A stretch of 64,000 nt of DNA from Terana coerulea. Taxonomy: Eukaryota > Basidiomycota > Agaricomycetes > Polyporales > Phanerochaetaceae. The position numbers and the translations under genes were made by a program. Of the stretch, positions 22,428 through 32,788 are shown in pieces (position 1 is the stretch's first letter; each line of letters starts with the position of its first letter). The DNA lies in the NCBI GenBank assembly GCA_024811115.1, contig JAKOGH010000695.1:80027-144026 (forward strand). Direction: 5' to 3'. The notes under the pieces were generated by a model. That model was given only the letters and a program-made list of their open reading frames with translations, was not told the origin of the DNA and made no database searches.

Positions 22428-22740
22428 TATCGACATAGAGGACGTTCCAGAAAAATATAGTGCCACAGGTTGCTCAACGCTGTGTGGTCGGCCCAGGAAG
22501 CTCCGACGCGCTCGGCTGCGACGCCCCTTGGCTAGAGCGCTGAAAGTGATGGCGCATCAAACTCATGCTCGTGGTGGGCGGGGCGGGACGATCGCCTTTC
22601 TTCTTCCCGCCGTTTACCATGGCGCTGTCGCAGGAGGACCTCGAGCTCACCATGCATCTTTCATTTCGAACCACAAAGAACGATTGGGTCACGAGGCCCT
22701 TTAATCTTGTAGGCTACGATGGTGCATCTGGAAAAACCCC
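22428..22740. other. No gene recognised
   Basis: Ordinary-composition DNA between the MITE and the AT-rich block. No feature is seen. Confidence 0.4.
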
Positions 22741-23417
22741 TCCTTCTAATCTGTGCTTTATACTGCTTTTTTTAGTGCTAAGTTGTCTATTATGCTCTTT
22801 TCCACTTTTTGTGAAAACGTGTTCTTAAAATACAGCTCATTTAGCTAATTTACCTCTATTAGCTTGCTAAACAGATTTTTGCCTTTTTAACATTTTAACA
22901 TTTTACTTGTTAGTGGCTTTTTACCACCTAACCGACTTTTCATCACTTACCAATGCCTTATTACATTCTTTCATTAGCTCATTTACTAAGTTTCTTTTTG
23001 CCTAATTTCTCACTATTTCATATTTTATCAATAGCTTATTATTATCTTTTTACTTACTTGCTTGTTATTTGTGCTATATTTATGACATTACTTAGAGCTT
23101 ATGACACTTATCTTGCTATTGCTTTTATTTACTATTCAAACTCTTATTATTATATTGTTTTTAGCTAATTTAGTTCTTTCCCTCCTATTTTTGCTAATCA
23201 GCTAATACATATACTTATACTATTACACTTTTAGAGTTAATACAGCTACAGTTCCCTATTTTAGCCTAGTTAGCATATAAATGCATATTGAATTTCTTAT
23301 TAGTCTAGTTTTTAAAGTGCACAAAGCCTTAAAGATGTTATCAATAATAAGTCTAGAGTTCTTCAGTATTACCTTTATAGCTCAGTATATAAGCTCTATA
23401 TAACTGCCAAAAAGGAG
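22741..23417. other. AT-rich block, target of the hAT insertion
   Basis: Base composition falls abruptly to strongly AT-rich, with recurrent gctaattag/ttagctaattta and tattattat words. It contains only short ORFs dominated by Ile, Tyr, Leu and Phe. The same composition resumes right of the hAT element (30204-30360), so it was one block before the insertion. It may be a relic of an older, AT-mutated repeat. Confidence 0.55.
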
Positions 23418-23425
23418 TTGCTTAT
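23418..23425. repeat. hAT target-site duplication, left
   Basis: ttgcttat lies directly left of the hAT terminus. The right copy at 30196-30203 reads ctgcttat, a single mismatch. Confidence 0.75.
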
Positions 23426-25739
23426 TAAGGCTCCAACCATATAGTTTATTTACCATTTATAAACATTTACAATCATTTACATTTACTATTTATTTACACT
23501 GAGGCTTGTAAATGGGGTAAACAGTTTACTATATAGTAAATAAATGGTTTTGTGCAGAACATACTGATCCAACAGCTAAGGTAATAGCACGCCAAGTATA
23601 ATACAATGTTGATCCTTATGCCAATTCCTCTCGTGCCTTGCAAAAGCTGCTTGCAGGCTGATGCACGTCAGCAAGATGGACAAAGAGTGCTAAGTGGCAC
23701 TTGCCGGTTTGGGAAATGGCATCAGAGCTAAACAGGTTCAGACTTCAGCAGGCAAGCTAATATGCAGCTGTCCGAACCTGGGTACTATAGCATTGTATAC
23801 TTCCAGCAAGTACTTTACATGTATTCCATAGCATAGACACACAACCCTGTGCACTCATCCCATTCACTTTGCCACTCGACAGCACACCGCCATACACCAT
23901 CTGGAGTCGCAGGCAGCTGCAAGGCACATCCGGCTGTGATGCGCTCTGAACCGAACCACGGCTAAAGTGTTCAAGGTAGCTGGAGATGATGGATGGATGG
24001 ATAATTTATTTGTTTTCTACTGGCCAGACAGGTCTGTACAACTAAAACAAAATTCCAAGGCACGAAGCTTGTAATCTTGGTTCTCCTCCAGTTCCCCTTA
24101 CTCTTCTCACCACCTACCTCAGCCTACTTGCAGCATGGCCGATGCCTCCACCATGTCCGAAGTCTTCAACCTCATCTAAAAGTGAAGTGCCTGGCGCCGT
24201 TGCTGCCAACCTCTGTTCTTTGTAGCCAAAAAAAACCGACAAAATTCAGTGAGTCCTCACAACGGTCCAAGGCGACAACATATTCCATACCTTCAACCAC
24301 CGATATGACGCTCTCTTTGGGGTGGATTGTCATGACCTAGGTGGTCGTTTTCATTATATTCGGCTGAAGCGAGCTTGGAATGATGGCAGTGTGCCGGTAT
24401 TTTGAGAGCATTGATCTCACTAATAAGACCTTAGCTCTGAACCTGATGAAGCTATGGTTTAACACACTCATTACGGAGCTAAAAGTCTTAGTGTAAGTAT
24501 CTTACTTGGTTGATGAGATTAGCTGTCATTTACGCACATTCTAGAGGAAACAGGTCTAAAGGACTTTCTAGCAGCACAGAGCTTGGTTCTCCTTCTGTAG
24601 GCAATACGGCAACCGAGGTTCCTCAGCCAGCAGCCTCTTTCGTTGATAAGAGCAAGGCTGATGAGGGACGCATAACTGCAGTGATCCCTTCAGCACTGTT
24701 GGACTCCTTAGCTGAAGGAGAGCACACCCTTAGTAACGTGGTGGGTAGTAACACTGTGGCTATGGACAAGACACACCAAGTGAAGCTGAAAGCTTCAGCA
24801 GCGGGCCCAAGGAAGGAAAAGGTGATGCGCTGTTAAAGAGAAGCATTGGTGAGCAGATTCCATTCTCAAGCATTTTATCGTTAGTGACTTACTAGCTGTG
24901 GCCTACAATAGCCCCCTGACCTTCTATCGGATGGAGAGCCCAATGACAAGACCTACTGTCCAACGTGGCAGCTGCCCAAGGACCCCAAGTTTCGAGCACA
25001 AATCCTTGATAGCAATGGCGAGGAGATCATCAAAGATGCGCATGCTTGCGCAAAGACGCAGGTAGAGTAGTTTTTGGTAAAGTTGAACATGGCTAACAAA
25101 TGCTGAATAGCAGTCTGGCAAGTAAAAGGCCATCGAGCTCAGCGATTCTAGTGGCGACAAGTATCCCGGCCCGGGTGACTCTGCGTCAGGAGACGATACA
25201 GAGACATTGAGTGGCAGGACGAAACAGCACAGCTGTTAAGAGAGGGAAAACGATCCAAGGCAAAGCGGTCCAAGATCAAGGCTGGCAAGTCGAAGGGAGA
25301 CAAGAAGAGGGTGGGAAAAGGCGCCAAAGCATCGTTCATCCTCAGGGAAATACAAGCTGCCAGTAAGTGTTGCTGTCAGACAGCTCTCACAGTGTGCTGC
25401 ATGCTAACTATTGTATATTCATTTCCTCTCTGCAGCCCTGTCCCGCGAAAGAAAGTATGAGGTGACTGCTCTTCCGAGCCGTTGGAGCTCAGCGATGAGG
25501 AGGAGTCAGACGAGAACTTAGCTCTTCGCGAGGTTAAAGAACACAACACCACTGACCGAGGGCGAAAAGCGAGGTCCCGAGAATCACTCACTTGTTCACT
25601 TCCATGGTCCGTTCCCAATTGTCAACAAGCAGGGTATGCGATGGCAGTACAAGTGCCTATATTGCAAAGTGTGAGTTTACGCTGATACACTGCACCACGC
25701 CCTCGGGTGCAATCACCTAACCCTAACCCAACAGACAGT

Positions 25740-26662
25740 GGGCTTGGGCCAAAGCACCGAAGTCGGGGAGCGGTTTTATGTGTGAGTGGGGACGTCACTT
25801 CAACTCTGCGGCCGAAGTGCCAGCAGGAGTCGGGGACCGAAGACCTCAGGGAGGTAACGGTCAGGCGAGGTCTGTAACGGGGGACAGAGAGAGAGCACCG
25901 AAGCTGAGAGACTTCGGAGACGTATGAGGGGACCGGGGCAAGACTCCGACGTTGAGTCAGACCGCACAGCCAACGAGCGAGACGAATACTAGACAAGAGC
26001 GGGATACCTAAGAAGCACCGATGTACTTGTAGTCTTAACGCTGAAGCGGGGCGTGAAGAGGGGAAAGGTAACTTGTATTTGCAGAAAGTATGTACAGAGT
26101 ATTTATATGGGCCCGGTACCTAACGGCCAGAGCTAATGGACCGCGTCCGAGAGAATGAAGGAGTGGTTTGGATACAAAAGTGGTACGGATAAGGAAAAAC
26201 CGAGTCGGGATACACTAACCAGGGATATGCCGCGCGCCACACAGGCACCGAGCACCTATAAAACATGGTGCGAGACCGGTCAGTACCGTCCGTGCGCCCG
26301 GCCGAGAATGACATGTGGGGTGGCACAACGCAGTGCTGCTGTTTTGGTCGTAGTTAGGTACGTGCCTAAGTCCAGGGCGGAGCTCGCCGGAGCTGATGTG
26401 GTCCGCATCTTTCGGGCTGGTGAACGCACTGCCTGCGAGGGACTGCACAGGCTCTGGACTGACGTGACAGAGGGGCGCCGTTACAAGGTATCTCGGGAGA
26501 GTAATTTGGGGACGTCGACGGCTCGGGGCTTCGGGGGTGGTGTCCGGGGTCCTAGTGCGATCGTAGAGCGTAGTGACGAAAAAGGCAATTTCTGGAGTTT
26601 CCGGCGCTCAGGGCGCTTACCAGTATATCAACGCTACTATTGTGATCTGTGAAGGACCGATC
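25740..26662. mobile_element. 0.92 kb insertion with 5 bp ACAGT duplication
   Basis: A GC-richer segment splits the zinc-finger part of the hAT gene. ACAGT occurs directly on both sides (25735-25739 and 26663-26667), and removing the insert plus one ACAGT rejoins the two parts. The insert has promoter-like TATTTAT and CTATAAAA boxes (about 26099 and 26257) and no transposase. Size, composition and the 5 bp duplication fit a solo LTR, but the ends are not the usual TG...CA. A Gypsy-type LTR is the best guess. Confidence 0.6.
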
Positions 26663-27502
26663 ACAGTCTATCTGCAGAACGAGAACCTTTACTCGAATGG
26701 TAAAGGGGACGATCCCATGTTCGAAGATGAACCCTGCGCACCCTTCCTCGGGAACCTTGCGACGCATATTAAGGATAGCCATCTGAATGCGGCTGACTCT
26801 ACTAATAAACCAGCGGAGCATGAAGGGAAGCATGCTAACAGTGGTTATGATCTCGCCAGCGCGAAAAATCATGAAGGGCTACTTGTTTGGAAGGCGAGCT
26901 CAATCCACAGATTGTTGCCACTCAGCGAGGCTTCCTTTGACTCTTTGCTGCGTGGATTCTAGACCAAGACCTGCCATTCACCACTGGAGAGGCTCCATCG
27001 CTCATCAACTTGTTCAAGTATCTGAAGGTTCAGTTCACACTTCCAGAGTAAATATCACAGTCCGAAATATGCTTGCGACTATCTTCATAGAGCTCCATGG
27101 CAAGGTTGTTCGGAGCTTGCAGTACATTGCCTTCTCTCTCAGCTGAGCCGGCATCGATAGCTCATACCTCTTATTATTACATGCAGGCTGTCAAGTCCAA
27201 AATTAGCTATTCAGCTGATAGCTGGACAACCCGGCAGATGGTTTTCACATTTGCCGGTATAATTGGGAGCTTTATCAATGATGACTGGAACTTGCTAGAG
27301 TGTTTCATCGACTTTCACCACCTCGAGTCCGACAAGCATAAAGGCGAACGTGCAGTGAAAGCCTTTGTGAAAGGTGCTGCCATGCGCGGCAGCTTGAACT
27401 ATCACAAAACTACAATACTCACCTGCTGGGATGACTTGAAAGAAGTGGGGAAAGCAGAGGGACTTAAGTAGAGCTAGTAGAGTGTATATCAATTAATGAT
27501 GT

Positions 27503-27878
27503 TGTTGAGTCTGCGGGGTTTAGCCCACAGACCAGCCTCCTTATATACATGTGTAAAGGACCCCAGACACTATCTAAGACCTCCAATACCATATGCTGAC
27601 TGATACAGTCAGGTGATGTCTGGCTAAGGCTCCAGAGCATACCACCGCTCTAACTCCCTTATCAGATCTGACCTAGCTATCATGCTAACATCAACACTAT
27701 CTAGATGTCCTAATCAAGCTACTATACACTACCAGTCCAGAATGTCATACTGACATCATACTGAGGTTATAGTCCAGAACAGTTCCAGACCAGAGTCCTG
27801 GATCCTACGTCCGTATAAGGCATATCCTGATGTCCATGCTGACAAGCACATGGCAAACTGATCTAGCATCTTATAACA
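27503..27878. mobile_element. Possible solo LTR inside hAT
   Basis: A non-coding segment interrupts the transposase core between the GLK stop at about 27470 and the block beginning at about 27897. It starts tgttgag and ends ataaca, giving a TGTT...AACA shape, and includes a cttatatac TATA-like box. The flanking five bases (gatgt and ctatg) do not match, so the assignment rests on the termini alone. Confidence 0.3.
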
Positions 27879-28104
27879 CTATGTGACGACTTGGTGACAT
27901 GTCCCGTGACTTGATGTTACACTCTAAGCGCTGTAGACTAGCGCTGAGGGAAATTTATGACATGAACAAGTTCCTTGGTATTACAATGGACAATGCTGCA
28001 ACTAATGATGTTCTTGCTCGCACGCTAGGCACCTTGCTACTTAAATGCTACGGAATTCACTTCCAGCCCACCAATGGCCATATCCGATGCTTGGCTCACG
28101 TCGT

Positions 28105-28461
28105 TAGTGATAGGCAGGGGTTTGCAAACCCTCGGAGGGTTAAGGGTAAGGGTACGAAGGGTAAGGGTAAGGGTTGGGAAAATTTAACCCTTGTCTGGCA
28201 GGGGTTTGCATTCAAATAGCATATGTGTTGCTAGGTAGAGCTGCAAGTGTTGTGAGTGCTTTCTATATCAATGCAAGCTACTCAAATAGAAGGCTGACAT
28301 TATGATTGAATGAAAAAGCACCCAAAGCACCATTTTCTGCCCATTTTGGCAAGAGTTTGAAGGGTAACCCCAGCCCTTACCCTTCATGAGGGTAAGGGTT
28401 TTGAAGGGTAAGGGTAAGGGTTAGCCTCTAAGCGTGGAGGGTTTACCCTTGCCAATCACTA
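28105..28461. mobile_element. hAT-type MITE nested in the hAT transposase, 357 bp
   Basis: The termini tagtgataggcaggggt (28105) and acccttgccaatcacta (ending 28461) are inverted. The flanking 8 bp are cacgtcgt (28097-28104) and cacattgt (28462-28469), differing only by two transitions at CpG sites. Excision restores a continuous transposase frame from CLAH into IVNLVV. The interior near both ends is made of aagggtaagggt words. A sister copy lies at 30932-31286. Confidence 0.85.
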
Positions 28462-30203
28462 CACATTGTGAATCTTGTGGTACAGAAGGTTCTCAGTGAG
28501 CTCTTTGAAGTGGATGATCTGGCTCTTCAAGACTACTATGAGCTACACAAGCATGAGCCTTTCCACCATGACCCCCGACAAGGATGAAGACTTGCAACGC
28601 CCTCCGAGGATGAAGCAGATCAGGTCAGGAAGGATGATGATGAAGGCGGTGGTGATAATGACAATAATGACAATGATGACGACTTTGGTCAGGATAAGTG
28701 GGCAGGGCAAAGTGTAGTCAAGAAAGTATGAAATCATGGGTCAAATCCAAATTTTTAGCTGTACTGACTTTGTCCTCTATCTAGCTTTGACTGATTTGCA
28801 CCAAGATCATAGCCTCTCTGCAATGTCAATCCAAGTTTCGCAAGATCGTCCGACAGATGTATAAGGTAGGAGCAAGTGCCGATGATGATTGTCGCCGCAA
28901 GTTAATGGTCATCCCAGGGATGTAGTAACCCGGTGGAACTACACTCACCCCATGATCATTCGGGCACTCTTCATGAAAGATATACGTAATGCCTAATGCT
29001 TCACTGCTTGATTAATTTCGGCTGATGTGGTGGTCTATCAGGCTGTCAACGCATAGGTATTTGCCAACCCAAAGCTGCGTGGGCTCTTGCTCACTGCTCA
29101 AGACTGGAAGCTACTCACCTAGCTTACTGACCTTCTTGATGTACATGTATTGTAAACGCTTGCACTTACTTTGCTGATCTGTACTAATCACCAGATATTC
29201 ACTAAGGTTACGAAGGCCATGAGCTGTGCAGGGACTCCCACGCTCCCATTTGTACTCCCAATGTATGAGCGTGTGTGCCAGACCATGGACGACAGCACTA
29301 AGAACACCAAGCTTGAGCCGATCCTACGGGATGCCGCTGCCGCTAGTCATACAAAGCTTATGTTATACTACACCAAAGCAAAAGCATCACGTTATGTAGT
29401 GATTGCGAGTAGTGAGCTTCCTCTTCGCTTCTCAAACAATCTACGAAGCTGATTTGGTTGTAGTTCTCCATCTCTCTCTTCATCTGCGCTAGTTCAACAA
29501 GCTTGGATCCGACTTTGCAAAGAATGCCAGTGTGATTTTCAAGCATGTATATGACGAGTACACTGCGTTGGCGCCACTATTAACTGTCTCTGAGGCTGCT
29601 GTGCGGTCAGTGAGCAAAAACGGGAACACTTGGCTTCCTTTGATGAGGTCTGCGAGATTGATGACACATCTAGCACATCTGCAAGCAGTTCAACGCCTGC
29701 CACAGCCGCATTGCCTACTCGAACTGAATTACAGCAGTACTTCGCTGGAGAAGAAGAGCCAATGTTGCCAGATGGGACCATACTTGGCTGGTGGAAGGTA
29801 CTGTGACTGTTTCCAGCTTGGACGGCAACATCTGCTCACAATATGTCATGTGTAGATGCATGCAGGCGCATTTCCAATAATCAGCTGCATGGCGTGAGAC
29901 TTCTTGCCATTCCTGCTACAAGTGTAGCAGTTGAACGGCTATTTTCTAAGTCGCGGCATCTCTGCACAGACTTGCGGTCTTCTTTCCATGCTGAGATGGT
30001 TACGGAGGCCATGTGTGCGAAGCTATGAATTCATGCAGAACTGCTTGATATACAAGAGCCCCGTCAGACCAAATCTAAGCTTTTGCAGAAATAACTATGT
30101 ATTTACTATATATAAACTGTTTACAACCATTTATTTACTATATACCATTTATTTACGTGAAAAATGTAAATGTAAACTAAATGGTTGGAGCCTTACTGCT
30201 TAT

Positions 30204-30385
30204 GTTTGGATTGTCTATTTTTTAATATGACAGCCACAATTGAACAACAAGTTGTAATCACTTTTAAATATTATAACAGCTTTAAAAGAGTGACTGCTTC
30301 ACAAATGACTAAGACCATCTATTTTGTATGTTTTTGTTAATAGGTTGGGCTAAAAAAGACAATTATAAAGCCCTCAACACAATGC
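30204..30385. other. AT-rich block, right part
   Basis: Continuation of the AT-rich target DNA right of the hAT element. No gene is seen. Confidence 0.4.
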
Positions 30386-30468
30386 ACACACATGGACTCA
30401 AATCCACAACCACCTCAGTTAACTCAATCGGAAGGTTAACAACTGTGCCATAGCGGCTTGGCTGTGTC
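30386..30468 (-). ncRNA. tRNA-like (SINE or tRNA relic) sequence
   Basis: On the minus strand a segment starts with tatggcacagttgttaacc (A-box-like) and carries ggatttgagtcc (30394-30405, minus) resembling the B box GGTTCGANTCC about 35-45 bases later. A T-run (tctttttt) follows at about 30345-30360. Stems do not pair convincingly as a functional tRNA, so a tRNA-derived SINE or a decayed tRNA is more likely. Confidence 0.3.
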
Positions 30469-30779
30469 CTCGCACACATTATTCATGACCTACCAGGCCT
30501 GTTGAAGTGCCTCAACATCTCTGAAGTCTTCGCGTTTGGCGTCACCTTCATTTCCTCAGTCCCCCACTCCTAACCAACACGTCAGCTGCGCCCATAATCA
30601 CCTACCATGCCACCAAGGGCCCAAGTGGCGCTACATAACAGTGGGAGGTTGGGTGATGGATAGAGCAAGGCCATGAAGGGAAGGGGCTCTTCTACAAACA
30701 AGGTGACGTGGCCGTCACACCGCATCCACCATTACTACCCAGAACCATTCACAACCGTACGCACGGCTTGCCGGACAGC
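30469..30779. other. No gene recognised
   Basis: No feature seen between the tRNA-like segment and the degenerate repeats. Confidence 0.4.
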
Positions 30780-30931
30780 AGTTTTATAAGTAGGCACCAC
30801 ACAGCCCCTCTCGTTAACGAACGCGCGAACGCTCGTAGTCAAGCACGATGCAACATGCCCAACGCCAGCAAGCAAGCGTGACGCCGACACATAAAAAGCT
30901 TCGGCGCGCACGACACGATGCGTACGACACG

Positions 30932-31286
30932 TAGCGATAGGCAGGGTTCGCAAACCCTCCAAGGGTTGGGCGCAGGCAGACAGAGGTAAGGGTAAGGGTT
31001 GAGGAAAGTTAACCCTTGTCTGGTAGGGGCCTGTATTCAAGCACCAGGCATGTTGCTAGAGAGGGCTGCAAGTGTTGTAAGTGCTTTCTATACCAATGCA
31101 AGCCACTCAAATAGAAGACTGATATTATAAGTAAGTGGGGAAAGCACTTAAAGCACTGTTTTCAGCCTATTTTGACAAGGGTTTGAAGGGTAGCCCTTAA
31201 CCCTTACCCTTCATGAGGGTGGGGGTGACGGAGGTAAGGGTAAGGGTTGCCCTCTGAGCATGAGGGTTTACCCTTGCCAATCACTA
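30932..31286. mobile_element. hAT-type MITE, 355 bp, intact target duplication
   Basis: Same family as 28105-28461: termini tagcgataggcaggg and acccttgccaatcacta, similar length, and the same aagggtaagggt blocks near both ends. The target duplication acgacacg is perfect at 30924-30931 and 31287-31294. Internal sequence differs from the sister copy by scattered substitutions. Confidence 0.9.
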
Positions 31287-31294
31287 ACGACACG

Positions 31295-31820
31295 AACAGC
31301 GGCACAATGACGCACACAGCAGTGACGAACGTGTATAACGCCAACGCTGGCGCGTGGGGCATGGCAAAGCACGGCACGTGCAGGCCGACGTAAGTGAGCG
31401 CACCGCTATTACAAAGGGCCAACGCATAACCCATAGACCAGGGGCAGCAGTGTACACAGGCACGATGCCAAAGCAGCACGTGCACCACACCACGCCGCGC
31501 GCGAGACGTGGCAAAGCACGGCATGTGCAGGCCGATGTAAGCAAGCACGCCCGGCCGACACAAAGGGCCAGCACACAACGCGAGGACCAGGGCAGCGACC
31601 TACACAAGCGCAATGCCAACGAGTGCAGCACGCGCACTACGCTGGCGCCGGTGCATGGAATATGGCAAAGCACAATGCGTCCAGACCGACATGGTGAGTG
31701 CGCCCCTGTCGAAGGGGCTGGTGCACGATATGAGGGGCAGAGTAGTGGCCTATGTAAGTATGTTACTGACAAATACAACACACGGGCAAGTACGGCACCT
31801 GGTGTGTGGGCTTATCTGCA
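31295..31820 (+). repeat. Degenerate 150 bp tandem repeat
   Basis: The word ggcaaagcac begins at 31363, 31510 and 31664, each followed by related blocks (gtgcaggccgaygtaag, acaaagggccarc, accaggggcagc, gatgccaaagcag). Unit steps are 147 and 154 bp. Similar GC-rich words occur left of the MITE (30780-30920), so the MITE appears to have landed in this array. Confidence 0.55.
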
Positions 31821-31849
31821 CAGTATGAGTAGTTTAGTATCTTAGGTAG

Positions 31850-32788
31850 TTTAGTTTTGTGTGTAGATAACCAAACATGCAATATAATGTATTAGCCCAG
31901 ATCAGCAGGATCTCTCAAATGACCAGTCAAGCAGTAGTGGTATTATAGCTGCATGTAAGGAACAAAATAGGACAGTAAGAAACAGAATAGCAGAGAAGTA
32001 GTGCTAATTGCCCTAATATATAGAACAATTAAGACAATTAGCAAAGGACCTCACTAAACTGCCTTATTGGCCTTATGTATCTATTTATCTAGTTGTGTTA
32101 CTTTGATGCTTATGTGCAATGAATTAGTGCTTATCAGCAGGCATTAGGTAGAAATAGTAAGGGGGTTTTTTCAGATGCTTTGCATAGCATTGAAGTCCGA
32201 GTAATGATTGAATCAACTTGCTGTTTACATTGGCGTGGATGCGTCAGCTACAAAAAGTATAGTGTACAAAGGAGGTGAAATCATGACCGAGGGGCAGGTA
32301 ATCACAGCAAGTGAACAGAGTTCTGGCAAGTTGGCAAAGTTACAGCAAGTTAGCAAAGTTACGGCAACTGATGAAGGTTACGGCGGGGTTGGAAGATAGT
32401 TACAGTCGGTTACTTACGGTTTGTGATGGTTGTTTACGGCTGGGTTTCAATTTGTTGCAGTGTCTATTAAATGTGCAGAAGGGCTGCCATAGTGCTGTGC
32501 TAAAGCCTGGGAGAAGGGCCGGACAATTCCACAGAGCACAAATGCAGTCTGAGCTCTGAAAGGAGACAGTGGATAGTGATACAAGAAACTCAAATGCAAG
32601 CCAAGTAAGTAGCAGTGTTAGAAGTAGCACAAAAATAGAGCAACGGCTGAAAAGGGGATAAGAATGAATCAAGTGAGCACAGGACCTAGGTGAATGGGGG
32701 TACTAACACAGACAAAATGACACAGCAAATGTGAAACCAGGAGTCGGAACAACTTGGAGTGTCCTTTGAAAGTCCACCTGTGCTAGGC
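31850..32788. other. No gene; small 19 bp triplet repeat
   Basis: AT-richer DNA with no recognisable gene. A 19 bp word (gcaagttggcaaagttac) is repeated about three times with changes at 32325-32383. Confidence 0.45.

Larger units (their letters stand above)
25450..30028 (+). pseudogene. hAT transposase, interrupted
   Basis: Pieces of one transposase appear in order. A BED-type zinc-finger start (GMRWQYKCLYCKV) ends at about 25671 and is followed by a splice-like donor. The finger region continues at 26663-26780 (CAPFLGNLATHIKDSH). The core starts at 27190-27430 (YSADSWTTRQMVFTFAGIIG). The block ITMDNAATNDVLARTLG follows at 27985-28045 and ends in CLAH, and after the MITE comes IVNLVVQKVLSELFE. 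The hAT C-terminal dimerisation block (IPATSVAVERLFSKSRHLC) lies at 29915-29985. Stops, frame changes and three foreign inserts separate the pieces, so no active transposase is made. The upstream region 24130-25450 probably holds the first exons (an ATG at about 24135), but its frame is broken soon after. Confidence 0.8.
23426..30195 (+). mobile_element. hAT DNA transposon, 6.77 kb, nested insertions
   Basis: The termini TAAGGCTCCAACCAT at 23426 and its inverse ending at 30195 match in about 22 of 23 positions. An 8 bp target duplication (ttgcttat/ctgcttat) flanks them, the hallmark of hAT elements. Subterminal regions at 23440-23560 and 30090-30180 are packed with atttac/ttatttac words in opposite orientations, typical transposase-binding clusters. 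The inside encodes a broken hAT transposase on the plus strand and carries at least two later insertions (25740-26662 and 28105-28461) and possibly a third (about 27503-27878). Confidence 0.85.

Noticed and set aside
28110..28460. Interstitial telomere repeat
   Set aside because: The aagggtaagggt words resemble telomere repeats but are confined to a MITE with inverted ends and 8 bp duplication, and occur in a sister copy.
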